A DNA stretch of 64,000 nucleotides. Origin: UBA1715 sp045615765. GTDB taxonomy: Bacteria; Bacteroidota; Bacteroidia; Bacteroidales; UBA1715. The translations under genes were made by a program, and so were the position numbers. Position 1 is the stretch's first letter. Each line of letters starts with the position of its first letter. The stretch is from assembly GCA_045615765.1 (NCBI GenBank), contig JAZLFM010000019.1:13777-77776 (forward strand). Reading direction: 5' to 3'. The notes beneath the pieces are model-generated. The model worked only from the letters and a program-made list of their open reading frames with translations, had not been told where the DNA came from and ran no database searches. Positions 38,016-46,539 of the stretch are shown here, piece after piece.

Positions 38016-38563
38016 TAATTAAGTTTATTTCTCGTAATAAAACGAAGCGTTGCTGCAACAATTGCAGTCTGTAAGCGTTCATTATTCGCGTTATTTTTTT
38101 GGAAATGTGTATAAATCACATTCAAATCGGGACGCCATTCTATTGTTGCATTCAATGGAGCTTTCTTAAAGGAATAACCAATACCCAACGCACCTGTCAA
38201 AGCAACATAAACCTGTTTCGTTCCTGTTCTCTGATAGTCAAGATCATACATTGGTTTTCCACCAGCCATAATACCACCACCGCCATACCAACGCAAACGT
38301 GAACCAATATTTGGGAAAGAAGCAACATATTTTCCAATAATACAACCTTGATAAATATTGTCAAAATTGGAAATAAACAACGTACTTAAATCAAACTTAG
38401 TTCTAAAGAAATGGTCATATTCAAAACCCATCAATTGATTTGAACTCGCACCAAATTCTATTCGAGCACCAAAACCATTCAAATACCATTTTTGGTTATC
38501 GCGTTGTGCAAACACTGAAACTGCCGAAATCCACAACAAAACTACAAGTACAAACTTTCTCAT
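38015..38563 (-). CDS. Predicted outer-membrane beta-barrel protein
   Basis: 182 residues from ATG 38563; an ATG four codons upstream would overlap the previous gene and gives a weaker signal. Signal peptide ends at VFAQ. The mature part is a series of short amphipathic strands with Gly/aromatic alternation (LNGFGARIEFG, RWYGGGGIMAGG, GALGIGYSF) and closes with a strand RLQTAIVAATLRF, as in small porin-like barrels. The downstream lipoprotein begins at its stop codon, so the two are probably co-expressed envelope partners. No specific family recognised. Confidence 0.65.
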   Translation of the reverse strand: MRKFVLVVLLWISAVSVFAQRDNQKWYLNGFGARIEFGASSNQLMGFEYDHFFRTKFDLSTLFISNFDNIYQGCIIGKYVASFPNIGSRLRWYGGGGIMAGGKPMYDLDYQRTGTKQVYVALTGALGIGYSFKKAPLNATIEWRPDLNVIYTHFQKNNANNERLQTAIVAATLRFITRNKLN

Positions 38564-38568
38564 AGACA

Positions 38569-39063
38569 CTAACAATATTGGTTCAACAAATCTTTTACTT
38601 GTTGTATTTCCTCTTCTTTTAAAGCATTCAAGCTAATTGGAGGATATTTAGCCATTTGATTTCTCTCCATTTTTTGATACAAAACCAAATCCGTATTTTT
38701 ATCTGCAGACACAATTTCGTACTTCTTAAATGCATCAAAAGGTATTTTATAAGAAGTACATTTTTTCATCAACAATTGAATATGGTAAAAACGGAACACA
38801 AGATTTTGCTTGTCTTCGTCGGAAATATAAATAAAATTCAATCTCTTTTTATGACGCAACCACACAATCATCGCATATATTGCAATTACAGCTGCCATAA
38901 ACAATGTACATTCAATAGCACTCAACTGTCGTGTTTCTATTCCAAATTCACGCAAAAACATTGAAGAGAGAGGAATGTACACGAGAATTGTAGTCACACC
39001 TACAATACCGAATGTTTTCCATATCTTCAGTTTACTTGCGTATTTTTCGTTATGTATTACCAT
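38569..39063 (-). CDS. Two-helix membrane protein of unknown function
   Basis: 164 residues from ATG 39063 (a longer frame would run into the divergent ychF promoter and coding region). Two transmembrane segments at about residues 17-37 and 48-66 with a short loop (SSMFLREFGIETR), then a cytoplasmic alpha/beta domain of about 95 residues ending LLNQYC, PH-like in appearance. First gene of the set 39063 to 37017 and probably to dprA. TATATTTG at 39089-39082 is a likely -7 box, 18 bp upstream. Confidence 0.6.
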   Translation of the reverse strand: MVIHNEKYASKLKIWKTFGIVGVTTILVYIPLSSMFLREFGIETRQLSAIECTLFMAAVIAIYAMIVWLRHKKRLNFIYISDEDKQNLVFRFYHIQLLMKKCTSYKIPFDAFKKYEIVSADKNTDLVLYQKMERNQMAKYPPISLNALKEEEIQQVKDLLNQYC

Positions 39064-39081
39064 CTCAATAAAATGTTCTTG

Positions 39082-39110
39082 CAAATATAATGTAAAAAAA
39101 GTTACTTTTG
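39082..39110. promoter_or_regulatory. Divergent -7 boxes for ychF (+) and the membrane protein gene (-)
   Basis: TACTTTTG at 39103-39110 on plus, 17 bp before the ychF ATG; TATATTTG at 39089-39082 on minus, 18 bp before the ATG at 39063. Both match TAnnTTTG and decide the starts of both genes. Confidence 0.6.
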
Positions 39111-39127
39111 CAGAAAAAATTAATCGT

Positions 39128-40225
39128 ATGGGATTGAAATGTGGCATCGTTGGATTACCAAATGTTGGAAAATCCACTCTTTTTAACTGTTTAACTAATG
39201 CGAAAGCGCAAGCGGCGAACTTTCCTTTTTGTACTATAGAACCTAATGTCGGAATGATTACCGTTCCAGACGAACGCTTGAACGAATTGGAAAAAATTGT
39301 TCATCCAGAAAAGGTCGTACCTACAACTGTAGAAATTGTTGACATCGCTGGACTTGTAAAAGGTGCCAGTAAAGGCGAAGGTTTGGGCAACAAATTCTTG
39401 GCAAACATTAGAGAAACTGATGCTATAATCCACGTTCTTCGTTGTTTCGAGAACCCAAACATTACTCACGTCGATGGTTCTATCAATCCTGTAAGAGACA
39501 AGGAAACCATAGATATGGAGTTGCAATTCAAAGATTTGGAATCTGTTGAATCACGACTTTCTAAATTAGAAAAACAAGCTCGCGCTGGTGGCGACAAGAT
39601 GGCCAAATACACTTGCGACATTTTAACTCGCGTACGCGAAGCTTTATTAAAAGGAGAATCTGCCCGCACTTTAAATCTTGACGACGAAGAAAAAGCAGCA
39701 ATTTATGATCTACATCTTCTTACATTAAAACCTGTAATGTATGTTTGTAATGTTGACGAAGCTGGAATAAACGGTAACGCATTTGTTGATGCGGTTAAAG
39801 AATCTATAAAAAACGAACAAGCTGAAGTTCTAATACTTGCCACAGCTTTGGAAGCAGAAATCGCCGAACTTGACACACAAGAAGAACGAGATATGTTTCT
39901 ACAAGATGTAGGACTTACAGAACCTGGCGTTAACAAACTAATTCGCCAAGCATATTCATTATTAAATCTTGAAACATTCTTAACAGCTGGTCCTCAAGAA
40001 GTGCGTGCCTGGACATACCACAAAGGTGCAAAAGCTCCTCAAGCAGCAGGTGTAATCCACACAGATTTCGAAAAAGGTTTCATTAAGGCAGAAGTAATAA
40101 AATATGCCGACTATATCACCTATGGTTCGGAACAAGCCGTGAAAGAAGCCGGGAAAATGTCGATGGAAGGAAAAGAATATATCGTGCAAGATGGTGACAT
40201 TATGCACTTTAAATTTAATGTATAA
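39128..40225 (+). CDS. ychF: Redox-regulated ribosome-binding ATPase YchF (Obg-like)
   Basis: 365 residues from ATG 39128, just after the promoter box. G1 motif GLPNVGKSTLFN at residues 9-20, G3 DIAGLVKGASKGEGLG, a G4-position NVDE (not NKxD, explaining ATP over GTP preference in this family), a coiled-coil insert (ESRLSKLEKQARAGG), and the C-terminal TGS-like domain (FLTAGPQEVRAWT ... HTDFEKGFIKAEVI ... VQDGDIMHFKFNV). Its stop overlaps the next start by one base (TAATG). Confidence 0.96.
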   Translation: MGLKCGIVGLPNVGKSTLFNCLTNAKAQAANFPFCTIEPNVGMITVPDERLNELEKIVHPEKVVPTTVEIVDIAGLVKGASKGEGLGNKFLANIRETDAIIHVLRCFENPNITHVDGSINPVRDKETIDMELQFKDLESVESRLSKLEKQARAGGDKMAKYTCDILTRVREALLKGESARTLNLDDEEKAAIYDLHLLTLKPVMYVCNVDEAGINGNAFVDAVKESIKNEQAEVLILATALEAEIAELDTQEERDMFLQDVGLTEPGVNKLIRQAYSLLNLETFLTAGPQEVRAWTYHKGAKAPQAAGVIHTDFEKGFIKAEVIKYADYITYGSEQAVKEAGKMSMEGKEYIVQDGDIMHFKFNV

Positions 40226-40833
40226 TGTCGGTTTCCGATATCATCTCGGTCTTTGACTACGTAGGAACATTTGCTTTTGCTATAAGTGGCGCGTTAGCTG
40301 CCGCCCGTAAGCAATTTGATTTATTCGGAGGCATATTCCTTGGATTTGTCACAGCAATTGGCGGCGGTACACTTCGAGACATCATGTTGAACGAACCGGT
40401 TGCTTGGTTGCACGACATTTGGTATTTCTACATCGTCGTTGGCGCTGTTGCTTTCACATTCCTATCAAGGAAGACCATAGAAAAGTACTCTAAGACATTA
40501 TTTTTGTTCGACACCATTGGGATTAGCGTTTTCACCATTATTGGTATGCAAAAGGGGTTATTAATGGACATCAATCCTATTCTTGCCGTAATGATGGGAA
40601 TTCTTACCGCTGTTTTTGGTGGAATTGTTCGCGATATGATGTGCGTAGATATTCCATTGATTTTCCGAAAAGAAATTTATGCCACAGCGTGTTTACTCGG
40701 AGGTTTAGTCTATTTATTACTACTTTACTGCAATTGTCCCGATTTATTATCTGTTATTGTTGCAGCCATAGTAATTTTCGTAACGAGAACATTGAGCGTT
40801 ATACAAAATTGGTCCTTACCTAAATTCAAATAA
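40225..40833 (+). CDS. Trimeric intracellular cation (TRIC) channel family protein
   Basis: 202 residues with seven hydrophobic helices and two copies of the glycine-rich hairpin typical of the UPF0126/TRIC family: FAISGALAAARK then GGGTLRDIMLNE in the first repeat, and GIVRDMMCVDIP in the second. Bacterial TRIC channels conduct K+ or Na+ as trimers. It is translationally coupled to ychF by a one-base overlap; there is no obvious functional link. Confidence 0.88.
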   Translation: MSVSDIISVFDYVGTFAFAISGALAAARKQFDLFGGIFLGFVTAIGGGTLRDIMLNEPVAWLHDIWYFYIVVGAVAFTFLSRKTIEKYSKTLFLFDTIGISVFTIIGMQKGLLMDINPILAVMMGILTAVFGGIVRDMMCVDIPLIFRKEIYATACLLGGLVYLLLLYCNCPDLLSVIVAAIVIFVTRTLSVIQNWSLPKFK

Positions 40834-40868
40834 ATCTAAACGAGGGCAACATTTTCAGTTGTATTTTC

Positions 40869-40876
40869 TATATTTG
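40869..40876 (+). promoter_or_regulatory. -7 promoter box of purE
   Basis: TATATTTG, a TAnnTTTG match 26 bp before the purE ATG. Confidence 0.55.
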
Positions 40877-40902
40877 CAGAAACAAACATTCATTGAAGTA
40901 AA

Positions 40903-41409
40903 ATGAAAGCACAAGTTAGTATTATAATGGGAAGCACATCGGATATGCCTGTAATGGAAAAGGCTGCGAAAGTGCTTAATAACTTTAAAATTCCGTTTGA
41001 AATTCTTGCTCTATCTGCACACAGAACTCCTGAAGCAGTAGAAGAATTCGCAAAAAACGCTGAGAAAAACGGCATTAAGGTTATCATCGCCGCAGCTGGT
41101 ATGGCAGCTCACTTGCCTGGCGTTATTGCTTCAATGACAACAGTTCCTGTAATTGGTGTTCCTATCAGTGCCAGCCTACAAGGAATTGACGCTCTTCTTG
41201 CTATTGTACAAATGCCTTCAGGTATTCCAGTAGCTACTGTTGGAATCAACGGTGCAGAAAATGCAGGAATTTTGGCATCACAATTCATAGCAATGGCTGA
41301 CGAACGTGTTGCAAAAGAATTAGCAGAATATAAAACATCATTAAAAAATAAAATAGAAAAAGCTAACGCAGATTTAAAAGAGATACATTTTGAATACAAG
41401 ACAAATTAA
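40903..41409 (+). CDS. purE: 5-(carboxyamino)imidazole ribonucleotide mutase
   Basis: 168 residues, class I PurE. Signatures: IIMGSTSDMPVMEKA, LSAHRTPEAVEEFAK, IIAAAGMAAHLPGVIAS, and VPISASLQGIDALLAIVQMPSGIPVATVGINGAENAG. It shifts the carboxyl group of N5-CAIR to give CAIR, the substrate of PurC (14.06 kb). The last 20 bp overlap the next gene, so the two are probably one transcript. Confidence 0.97.
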   Translation: MKAQVSIIMGSTSDMPVMEKAAKVLNNFKIPFEILALSAHRTPEAVEEFAKNAEKNGIKVIIAAAGMAAHLPGVIASMTTVPVIGVPISASLQGIDALLAIVQMPSGIPVATVGINGAENAGILASQFIAMADERVAKELAEYKTSLKNKIEKANADLKEIHFEYKTN

Positions 41410-42202
41410 TTTTCTAATTTGTTCCGTATTCGTATGTTGTAGTTATTTAGAAAGTTTTAGTCAAGAGTTCCGCCACACCTCGGGACTTTTTAGTGGAAGT
41501 GCCGCAAACACCGCCTCGACAGAAACACATATTTTGGCAATGCAAAGTAACCCTGCCATGCTTCCGTATTTGGAGCATACAGAGATTGGCGTTGCGTATA
41601 GTACAAACTACAGTGCTACGGATATTACTTGCGCCCGCATAAATGCAGGTACCAAGGGGAACACCTTTTCGTATGGGGTATCAACAGAAATTTTCGGAAA
41701 CACCCATTACCGTGAAAGCAACTATAGCTTTTCGCTTGCTCGTACATTGTTTAAGAGTAATAGTTTCGCTCTTTGCTTTGACGTAACTAAGCGGTTCCAA
41801 GAAGAACTTCATTCTAAATACTATGTATATCCAGAATTAGCCTATTATGCAAAAACAGGAAAAATTTCACTGGGAATACACACAATCAATCCTACATCAC
41901 TACTGAAACGCAATAGCGACATAACAAGCGTTCTAAAACTGCGAACTACCTATAATATTATTGATCCCGTTCAAATTGCATTTTTATACGCACAAACGAA
42001 CAATGGCGTTCAATATGTTTCGTTTGGTGCATCATATTCTATACAAGACAAGATACTATGTACAATTTCATATACCAATAACGAATCACCGCTACAAGTC
42101 GCCGTACAATTTCCTGTATGGAAATGCTTATTCACCTACGAAGCACAATATCATTTTTATTTAGGATTGTGCCATACGACGGAGATAGTGATTAGTTTGT
42201 AG
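41390..42202 (+). CDS. Predicted outer-membrane beta-barrel (PorV/PorQ-like)
   Basis: 270 residues. Signal peptide ends near SFSQE. The mature N terminus has SGLFSGSAANTAS and a QSNPAMLPYLEHTEIGVAY segment, resembling the A-x-NPA-L motif at the start of PorV/PorQ and related FadL-type barrels. Repeated amphipathic strands follow and the protein ends in a hydrophobic strand (TTEIVISL). Some such proteins work as T9SS components; here only the fold is supported. It is shorter than PorQ of Porphyromonas. It overlaps the purE 3' end by 20 bp in another frame. Confidence 0.6.
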   Translation: MNTRQINFLICSVFVCCSYLESFSQEFRHTSGLFSGSAANTASTETHILAMQSNPAMLPYLEHTEIGVAYSTNYSATDITCARINAGTKGNTFSYGVSTEIFGNTHYRESNYSFSLARTLFKSNSFALCFDVTKRFQEELHSKYYVYPELAYYAKTGKISLGIHTINPTSLLKRNSDITSVLKLRTTYNIIDPVQIAFLYAQTNNGVQYVSFGASYSIQDKILCTISYTNNESPLQVAVQFPVWKCLFTYEAQYHFYLGLCHTTEIVISL

Positions 42203-42237
42203 TAGTCCTAATTTACACGCATTTTGTCTTTGTTTCC

Positions 42238-42900
42238 ATGAAAATCGAACAAGAAAACGAAATCATTATTTTACTGATAAATGAACAAAGTTCTGAATAT
42301 GGAATTCCTAAATATAAAGGGACAAGCATAAATACTGCGATTAGAGAATATTATTCATTTTCTACAAACCGTGAAAAAATAGCTGTTCTCAAATGGATTG
42401 TAGAACAACAACAATTTACAGAAATAAAACGATTTACCGAAGATGAAAATGCAATTTTCACATTAAACGAGAACGAATATGATGAGATTCTAAAAAATGG
42501 AGAAATGCCAAAAAACTTACAAATAGCCCAAAAGTTTGTAAAAAACAAATTTGATGTATTCTTGTTGTCAAATCCTTCAAACACAAAGAGCGCAGATTTT
42601 ATTATTCGGAAAAAAGGAAAACTATTTTATGTAGAAGGGAAAACTAGCAGCGGAGGAAGCGCCCTTACAACTCGATTGTTCGATGGAGCAAAACAGTCTG
42701 ATAGAATTGCATTAAATCTAATGAAAACAAGCTCAATTAAGAGTATAGCAACATCCCTAAAGAAAGCATTTGAAAAGAATCCATATCTAAAAACAATCTA
42801 TCTTTTCAAAAATTCAGATATGATAGTTATTGATAGTTATTTAGCAAGATCACGCAACTTCAACAATAAACTATATAAGTTATTATCCAAAAGAAAATAA
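42238..42900 (+). CDS. PD-(D/E)XK-type protein of unknown function
   Basis: 220 residues, no signal peptide, Lys-rich. The C-terminal half has SADFIIRKKGKLFYVEGKTSSGG: an Asp near residue 119, a strand, then E-x-K near residues 132-134, the layout of PD-(D/E)XK nucleases and of CdiA-type tRNase/DNase toxin domains. The N-terminal half (NTAIREYYSFSTNREKIAVLKWIVEQQ) looks helical. It marks the left edge of the accessory region, with a strong hairpin terminator just after its stop. No immunity-like gene is next to it. Toxin, nuclease or mobile-element origin cannot be separated from sequence alone. Confidence 0.6.
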   Translation: MKIEQENEIIILLINEQSSEYGIPKYKGTSINTAIREYYSFSTNREKIAVLKWIVEQQQFTEIKRFTEDENAIFTLNENEYDEILKNGEMPKNLQIAQKFVKNKFDVFLLSNPSNTKSADFIIRKKGKLFYVEGKTSSGGSALTTRLFDGAKQSDRIALNLMKTSSIKSIATSLKKAFEKNPYLKTIYLFKNSDMIVIDSYLARSRNFNNKLYKLLSKRK

Positions 42901-42901
42901 A

Positions 42902-42928
42902 AAAGAGAACCATAACGATTCTCTTTTT
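42902..42928 (+). terminator. Terminator after the PD-(D/E)XK gene
   Basis: An 8-bp stem AAAGAGAA/TTCTCTTT (42902-42909 with 42919-42926) with a short T-tract. Confidence 0.75.
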
Positions 42929-43084
42929 GAACTTTCACGCCGTAGCTAAAAGTTCTTCCGACCTAACGGCTTGAGTTCGAATGGTTCAGGGCTTTCGCCT
43001 TTATGTTGATACATAAGAACATGACAAATATACCATTAAAAACGTAAAAACAAAATATTTACAATGAATGATTTTGAATGTTTT

Positions 43085-43112
43085 GTAGAGACACGATTAA
43101 TCGCATATCTAC
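43085..43112. repeat. Imperfect palindrome around GATTAATC
   Basis: A 28-bp imperfect inverted repeat GTAGAGACACG-ATTAAT-CGCATATCTAC; the outer GTAGA/TCTAC and central CGATTAATCG pair. It looks like a decayed repetitive palindrome. Confidence 0.5.
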
Positions 43113-43133
43113 TTTTGAAGCTGCATTTTTTTG

Positions 43134-43287
43134 AAATCCCGTTAGGGATTTTCCATTGGTAGAATTAATCCATCACGCTCTCTCCTTTTTTTAAATCCAT
43201 AGGATTTTAGCTTTATGGCTTATTCCTACGGAATGTAATGCTGGGGGAATTTATGTTTCTACCAATGGATAATGCCTACGGCATTAT
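43134..43287. repeat. Composite palindromic (REP/MITE-like) element
   Basis: A 12-bp perfect inverted repeat, CCATTGGTAGAA at 43153-43164 and TTCTACCAATGG at 43257-43268, brackets two small hairpins and is flanked by two more. All four have 3-4-nt loops: AAATCCC-GTTA-GGGATTT (43134-43151), AAATCC-ATA-GGATTT (43193-43207), ATTCC-TAC-GGAAT (43222-43234) and ATAATGCC-TAC-GGCATTAT (43269-43287). No coding capacity. The last hairpin overlaps the final codons of the gene at 43284. Together with 42929-43133, where nothing coding is seen, it fills the gap between the nuclease-like genes. Confidence 0.75.
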
Positions 43288-46016
43288 ATCAACACATTAT
43301 TATATAAATTATGTGTACTTATTTTTGCATATGTTACCTTAAAGCCATCCAAAAGAGCAAACATTTGTTCTAAGCTGTCATCTTTACGTAGCTTATTAAA
43401 AACATCATCTCTTATGGTGTCTGATTTAAACGAAGATAATACATATATTGCATTTGTAAGCATAAAATCACCTTGTGCTATTACAATTTTATCTTTCCCT
43501 GGCAGTGACGATATAAGAATATCTCCTTTTTTACAAAATCTATTTGAAGACTTTTTCTTTGATGATTTTTGAGTTTGTAAATCACCTATCTCTAAATAAT
43601 CAGATGGTCTTTTTGCAAAATTCTTTTCTGTCCATTCATTTATTTGACAAAAATTGCTTAAGGGCTGCCCCGTTCTTAGTTTTATTTTAGGATAAATATC
43701 ACCACTATAATTAGCAGTTTCGTTAATCGTTATATCCGATAGTTTAACTATCTTAGAAGAAACTCCTAATTTATGTTTTTGTATACTACCCATACATATA
43801 AACTCATTTGTTACAGGTATTAGGTCCTCTAAAATTGAATTTGACACCTTTGTAATACCAGAATTATTTTTGTTGCTACTAAATTTATAACCTAAAAACG
43901 ATGCTTCTTTTTCCGTTAATTTAGATGCACTCGGATTTGAATATTTAGGAGATTGATGTATTAAAACTTCATAATTCTGATTAGCAACTTGTTCTTTTCT
44001 TAAAAACATAATTACAGGACTAGTAGTTGTTCCAGAAAATGTTATATCTGCTGTCAATAATAGGGATAAAATTTTAAAATGAGACTTTATAAATGTTCGC
44101 AATGAATTGTATTTATCACCAGACAAAACTGATTGAGGTAAAATTATTGCTGCTATACCTCCTTGTTTTAACAACTGCTCTGCTCGCTCAACAAAAAATA
44201 CTTCTATTCTAGAGTCTTTGGGATTTATATTTCCATCTAAAAGAGTAAATGTTCCTGATTTTGAATCAATACCATTTCTTTTAAAGTTTTGCATAAACCC
44301 ATCTACAGAATATGGAGGATTTGAAACTACATAATCAAAAAGTTCCACTTTGTCAGTATCACTATTCAAGATTGTTTTTTTATAATCATTACAATCAAAT
44401 TTATTAATTCCATCTCCTGCAATAATTTCAGCATCCCCATCACCATTTAAGAATGTAGCAATTTTTGTTGTTTTGGCTAAACGATAATCTTTTTCGATAC
44501 CTACAACGTGGAATGTATCAGCCCATGAATAAGGCACATTTAAGTATCCATCCATTTTTTTCTTTTGGCTTGAAGTTAAGGATTTCGTAGAACTAATATT
44601 AGATAAAGTTGTTTGTATCGCTGTCATTGCACTAATCAAGAAATGACCCGCCCCACATGCATAATCAATTACCTTGGGAACAAAGTCTAAATTTCTATCG
44701 TCTATAGCTTTAAGTATTCTTTGTTCTATATCTAATGAATTAACCATAAAATCCACCAAAGGGTATGGAGTAAAAAATTGACCTTCATCTTGTTTCAAAC
44801 TCGTATTCAACAAATCCTCAAAAAAATCTCCTAAAAATTGTTGCTTTGCATCATATTTAAATTTAAAATTCTGTAAAAGCTTCACTATTTCTTTAACAAC
44901 AATAAAATTCTCCTGGAATGTCGCTTCATCATAAACCTCTATAAACGAAAAACTATTATTTTTCTTCAATCTTAAATTATCAAATGCATCCATAAGTTTC
45001 TGACTATCTCCACCTTTAATCCAAGGTAGCAACTGAGCATCCGTATAGTCAATAACATTTTTATTTAAACATTTTTGCATTCCGGATTTATATAATTCAT
45101 TCATTCGCTTCAAAAAAGATTCTGGAGTTTCGTCATCTATATATTGAAATCTTAATCCTATATGAGTAAAGCTATTCCCATTTATGTCCATAGAGCTATA
45201 TTCCATATCTTGCGAGATTTCATCTTCTAATTTTGCGACAAAGAGATTTATCATTCTCATAAAAGCCGTCGGCTTATCAGAAATAGAATTCAAACGTAAA
45301 ATGGTAAGAAATTGAGAAAATAAAGTCTTTGTATCATCCTGTGAAATTTCATTTAATCTATCATAAGTCAAGATGCTCTTCGTAATATTAAAAGGAGTAT
45401 TATTTGAAACATAATTTGAGTTATCAAAAAACTTATTCCAACGATCATAGAAATCATCTGTATTTAAGGATACATTTCGCAAATCAGAACAAAAAATATT
45501 TGCAAAACAATGCTCTTCTTTATCAAAATCATAACTATAAAAGGATGCAATCTTTGTTGTTTGCTCTTGCATTGCATAAGAGCATAATTGTTTCACCTTT
45601 GATTCATTACTTGGATTAGAATATTTTAAAAATTCATCATATTTTTTTACTTCTAACATAAATACATCTGAATTTACAGGATTCTTCAACATAACATCCA
45701 ACCATATTGGAGCATGTCCAGTCTGCCATTTTTTTTCCAAAGTAATACATGAAAAAGCATAGCCTTTCTCTAATAAATTTATCAACAACATCACAACACT
45801 ATGATTCTCTGGTTTTGTAAGATCAAATGTTGTATCCCTATCTGCTTGCACAGGATTTCCATTATCGGTTAAAGAATAACTATTCTTATTTACATTAAAA
45901 GTAAATTGAATTGTTTTATTCATACAATAAACGTATTCATCCCCGAAATGAGAAAACGTTAAACCTTTGTTTTGTAGAAAATCTACCAATTCTTTAGCTG
46001 TGTGAAACATTTTCAT
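43284..46016 (-). CDS. Single-chain restriction-modification enzyme (type IIG-like N6-adenine methyltransferase)
   Basis: 910 residues. The N-terminal region has a PD-(D/E)XK-like pattern near residues 105-125 (APIWLDVMLK then FMLEVKKYDEF). A helical connector follows, then an HsdM-like gamma-class N6-adenine methyltransferase: QFFTPYPLVDFMV near 415, DYACGAGHFLIS near 452 (motif I) and SNPPYSVDGF near 566 (motif IV). The C-terminal 300 residues look like a target-recognition region. One protein holding nuclease, methyltransferase and specificity parts is the type IIG plan; a BREX/Dnd-like accessory methylase is an alternative. It is encoded opposite a YhcG nuclease, supporting a defence locus. 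Confidence 0.8.
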   Translation of the reverse strand: MKMFHTAKELVDFLQNKGLTFSHFGDEYVYCMNKTIQFTFNVNKNSYSLTDNGNPVQADRDTTFDLTKPENHSVVMLLINLLEKGYAFSCITLEKKWQTGHAPIWLDVMLKNPVNSDVFMLEVKKYDEFLKYSNPSNESKVKQLCSYAMQEQTTKIASFYSYDFDKEEHCFANIFCSDLRNVSLNTDDFYDRWNKFFDNSNYVSNNTPFNITKSILTYDRLNEISQDDTKTLFSQFLTILRLNSISDKPTAFMRMINLFVAKLEDEISQDMEYSSMDINGNSFTHIGLRFQYIDDETPESFLKRMNELYKSGMQKCLNKNVIDYTDAQLLPWIKGGDSQKLMDAFDNLRLKKNNSFSFIEVYDEATFQENFIVVKEIVKLLQNFKFKYDAKQQFLGDFFEDLLNTSLKQDEGQFFTPYPLVDFMVNSLDIEQRILKAIDDRNLDFVPKVIDYACGAGHFLISAMTAIQTTLSNISSTKSLTSSQKKKMDGYLNVPYSWADTFHVVGIEKDYRLAKTTKIATFLNGDGDAEIIAGDGINKFDCNDYKKTILNSDTDKVELFDYVVSNPPYSVDGFMQNFKRNGIDSKSGTFTLLDGNINPKDSRIEVFFVERAEQLLKQGGIAAIILPQSVLSGDKYNSLRTFIKSHFKILSLLLTADITFSGTTTSPVIMFLRKEQVANQNYEVLIHQSPKYSNPSASKLTEKEASFLGYKFSSNKNNSGITKVSNSILEDLIPVTNEFICMGSIQKHKLGVSSKIVKLSDITINETANYSGDIYPKIKLRTGQPLSNFCQINEWTEKNFAKRPSDYLEIGDLQTQKSSKKKSSNRFCKKGDILISSLPGKDKIVIAQGDFMLTNAIYVLSSFKSDTIRDDVFNKLRKDDSLEQMFALLDGFKVTYAKISTHNLYNNVLI

Positions 46017-46076
46017 AAAATCTGCGTTTTATCGCCTTGCCTTCTCTATTCAGTAAAAAACGAGTTCTCTATGGAC

Positions 46077-46235
46077 AAAAAAAACGTGGAACTTGAAATA
46101 TCCACGTCTTAAGGTCCTGAGAAGCCCGTTCAAACAGATAAGTCAAGCCCACGTAAACACGCAGGCATTTACTAGACTTATTCGAGTTTGAACATTTTAA
46201 ATTTCTCAGGTTTAAAGACGTTACCGAATAAATAG
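46077..46235 (-). ncRNA. Rod-shaped structured RNA, 6S RNA / Bacteroidales-1 candidate
   Basis: Four nested perfect helices pair across the region: ACGTCTT (46104-46110) with AAGACGT (46215-46221); CCTGAGAA (46116-46123) with TTCTCAGG (46203-46210); GTTCAAAC (46128-46135) with GTTTGAAC (46186-46193); ATAAGTC (46138-46144) with GACTTAT (46175-46181). They are separated by internal loops and topped by a 30-nt apical region. On the minus strand the RNA ends in a canonical terminator: stem ACGTGGA/TCCACGT (46084-46090 with 46101-46107) and seven T. Size and rod shape with a bulged middle recall 6S RNA, but family membership is a hypothesis. The 5' end is approximate. Confidence 0.7.
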
Positions 46236-46345
46236 CAAACGCTATGTTAATATTTAATTAATTCTATTTCTTTTTTCTATATAAATTTTTTCTCGTTGTA
46301 AAATTACAAAAAGCCAATAGATAACCAATAACTAACTATAGAAAT

Positions 46346-46453
46346 ATGAGTATCAACAATAACGAAATCCAACCAAACCGTAAGAAAAAAAAATGGCTGG
46401 AAGCCGCAAAAGACGACATTAGAGTATTTGTAACATTATGTGCAAACCAATGA
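46346..46453 (+). CDS. Possible 35-residue small ORF
   Basis: ATG to TGA encodes a basic 35-residue peptide with the motif KKWLEAAKDD. A degenerate relative of this motif (KKWQEANKDF) recurs after the YhcG gene at 47705-47779 in a frame with no start. Coding status is uncertain; it may be a fragment of an older gene. Confidence 0.3.
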   Translation: MSINNNEIQPNRKKKKWLEAAKDDIRVFVTLCANQ

Positions 46454-46472
46454 TTCGTTTGGGAAATAAAAC

Positions 46473-46480
46473 TATATTTG
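46473..46480 (+). promoter_or_regulatory. -7 promoter box of the YhcG nuclease gene
   Basis: TATATTTG, 59 bp before the ATG at 46540. It lies downstream of the earlier in-frame ATG at 46438, arguing for the 46540 start. Confidence 0.5.
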
Positions 46481-46539
46481 CAGTAAGCATAACATCAACA
46501 AACCGAATCATTTTTTTACGTACACTTAAAACATGTAAT

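Noticed and set aside
38975..39127. Upstream extension of ychF
   Set aside because: It lies upstream of the promoter box and overlaps the divergent membrane-protein gene; the G1 motif sits right after the 39128 ATG.
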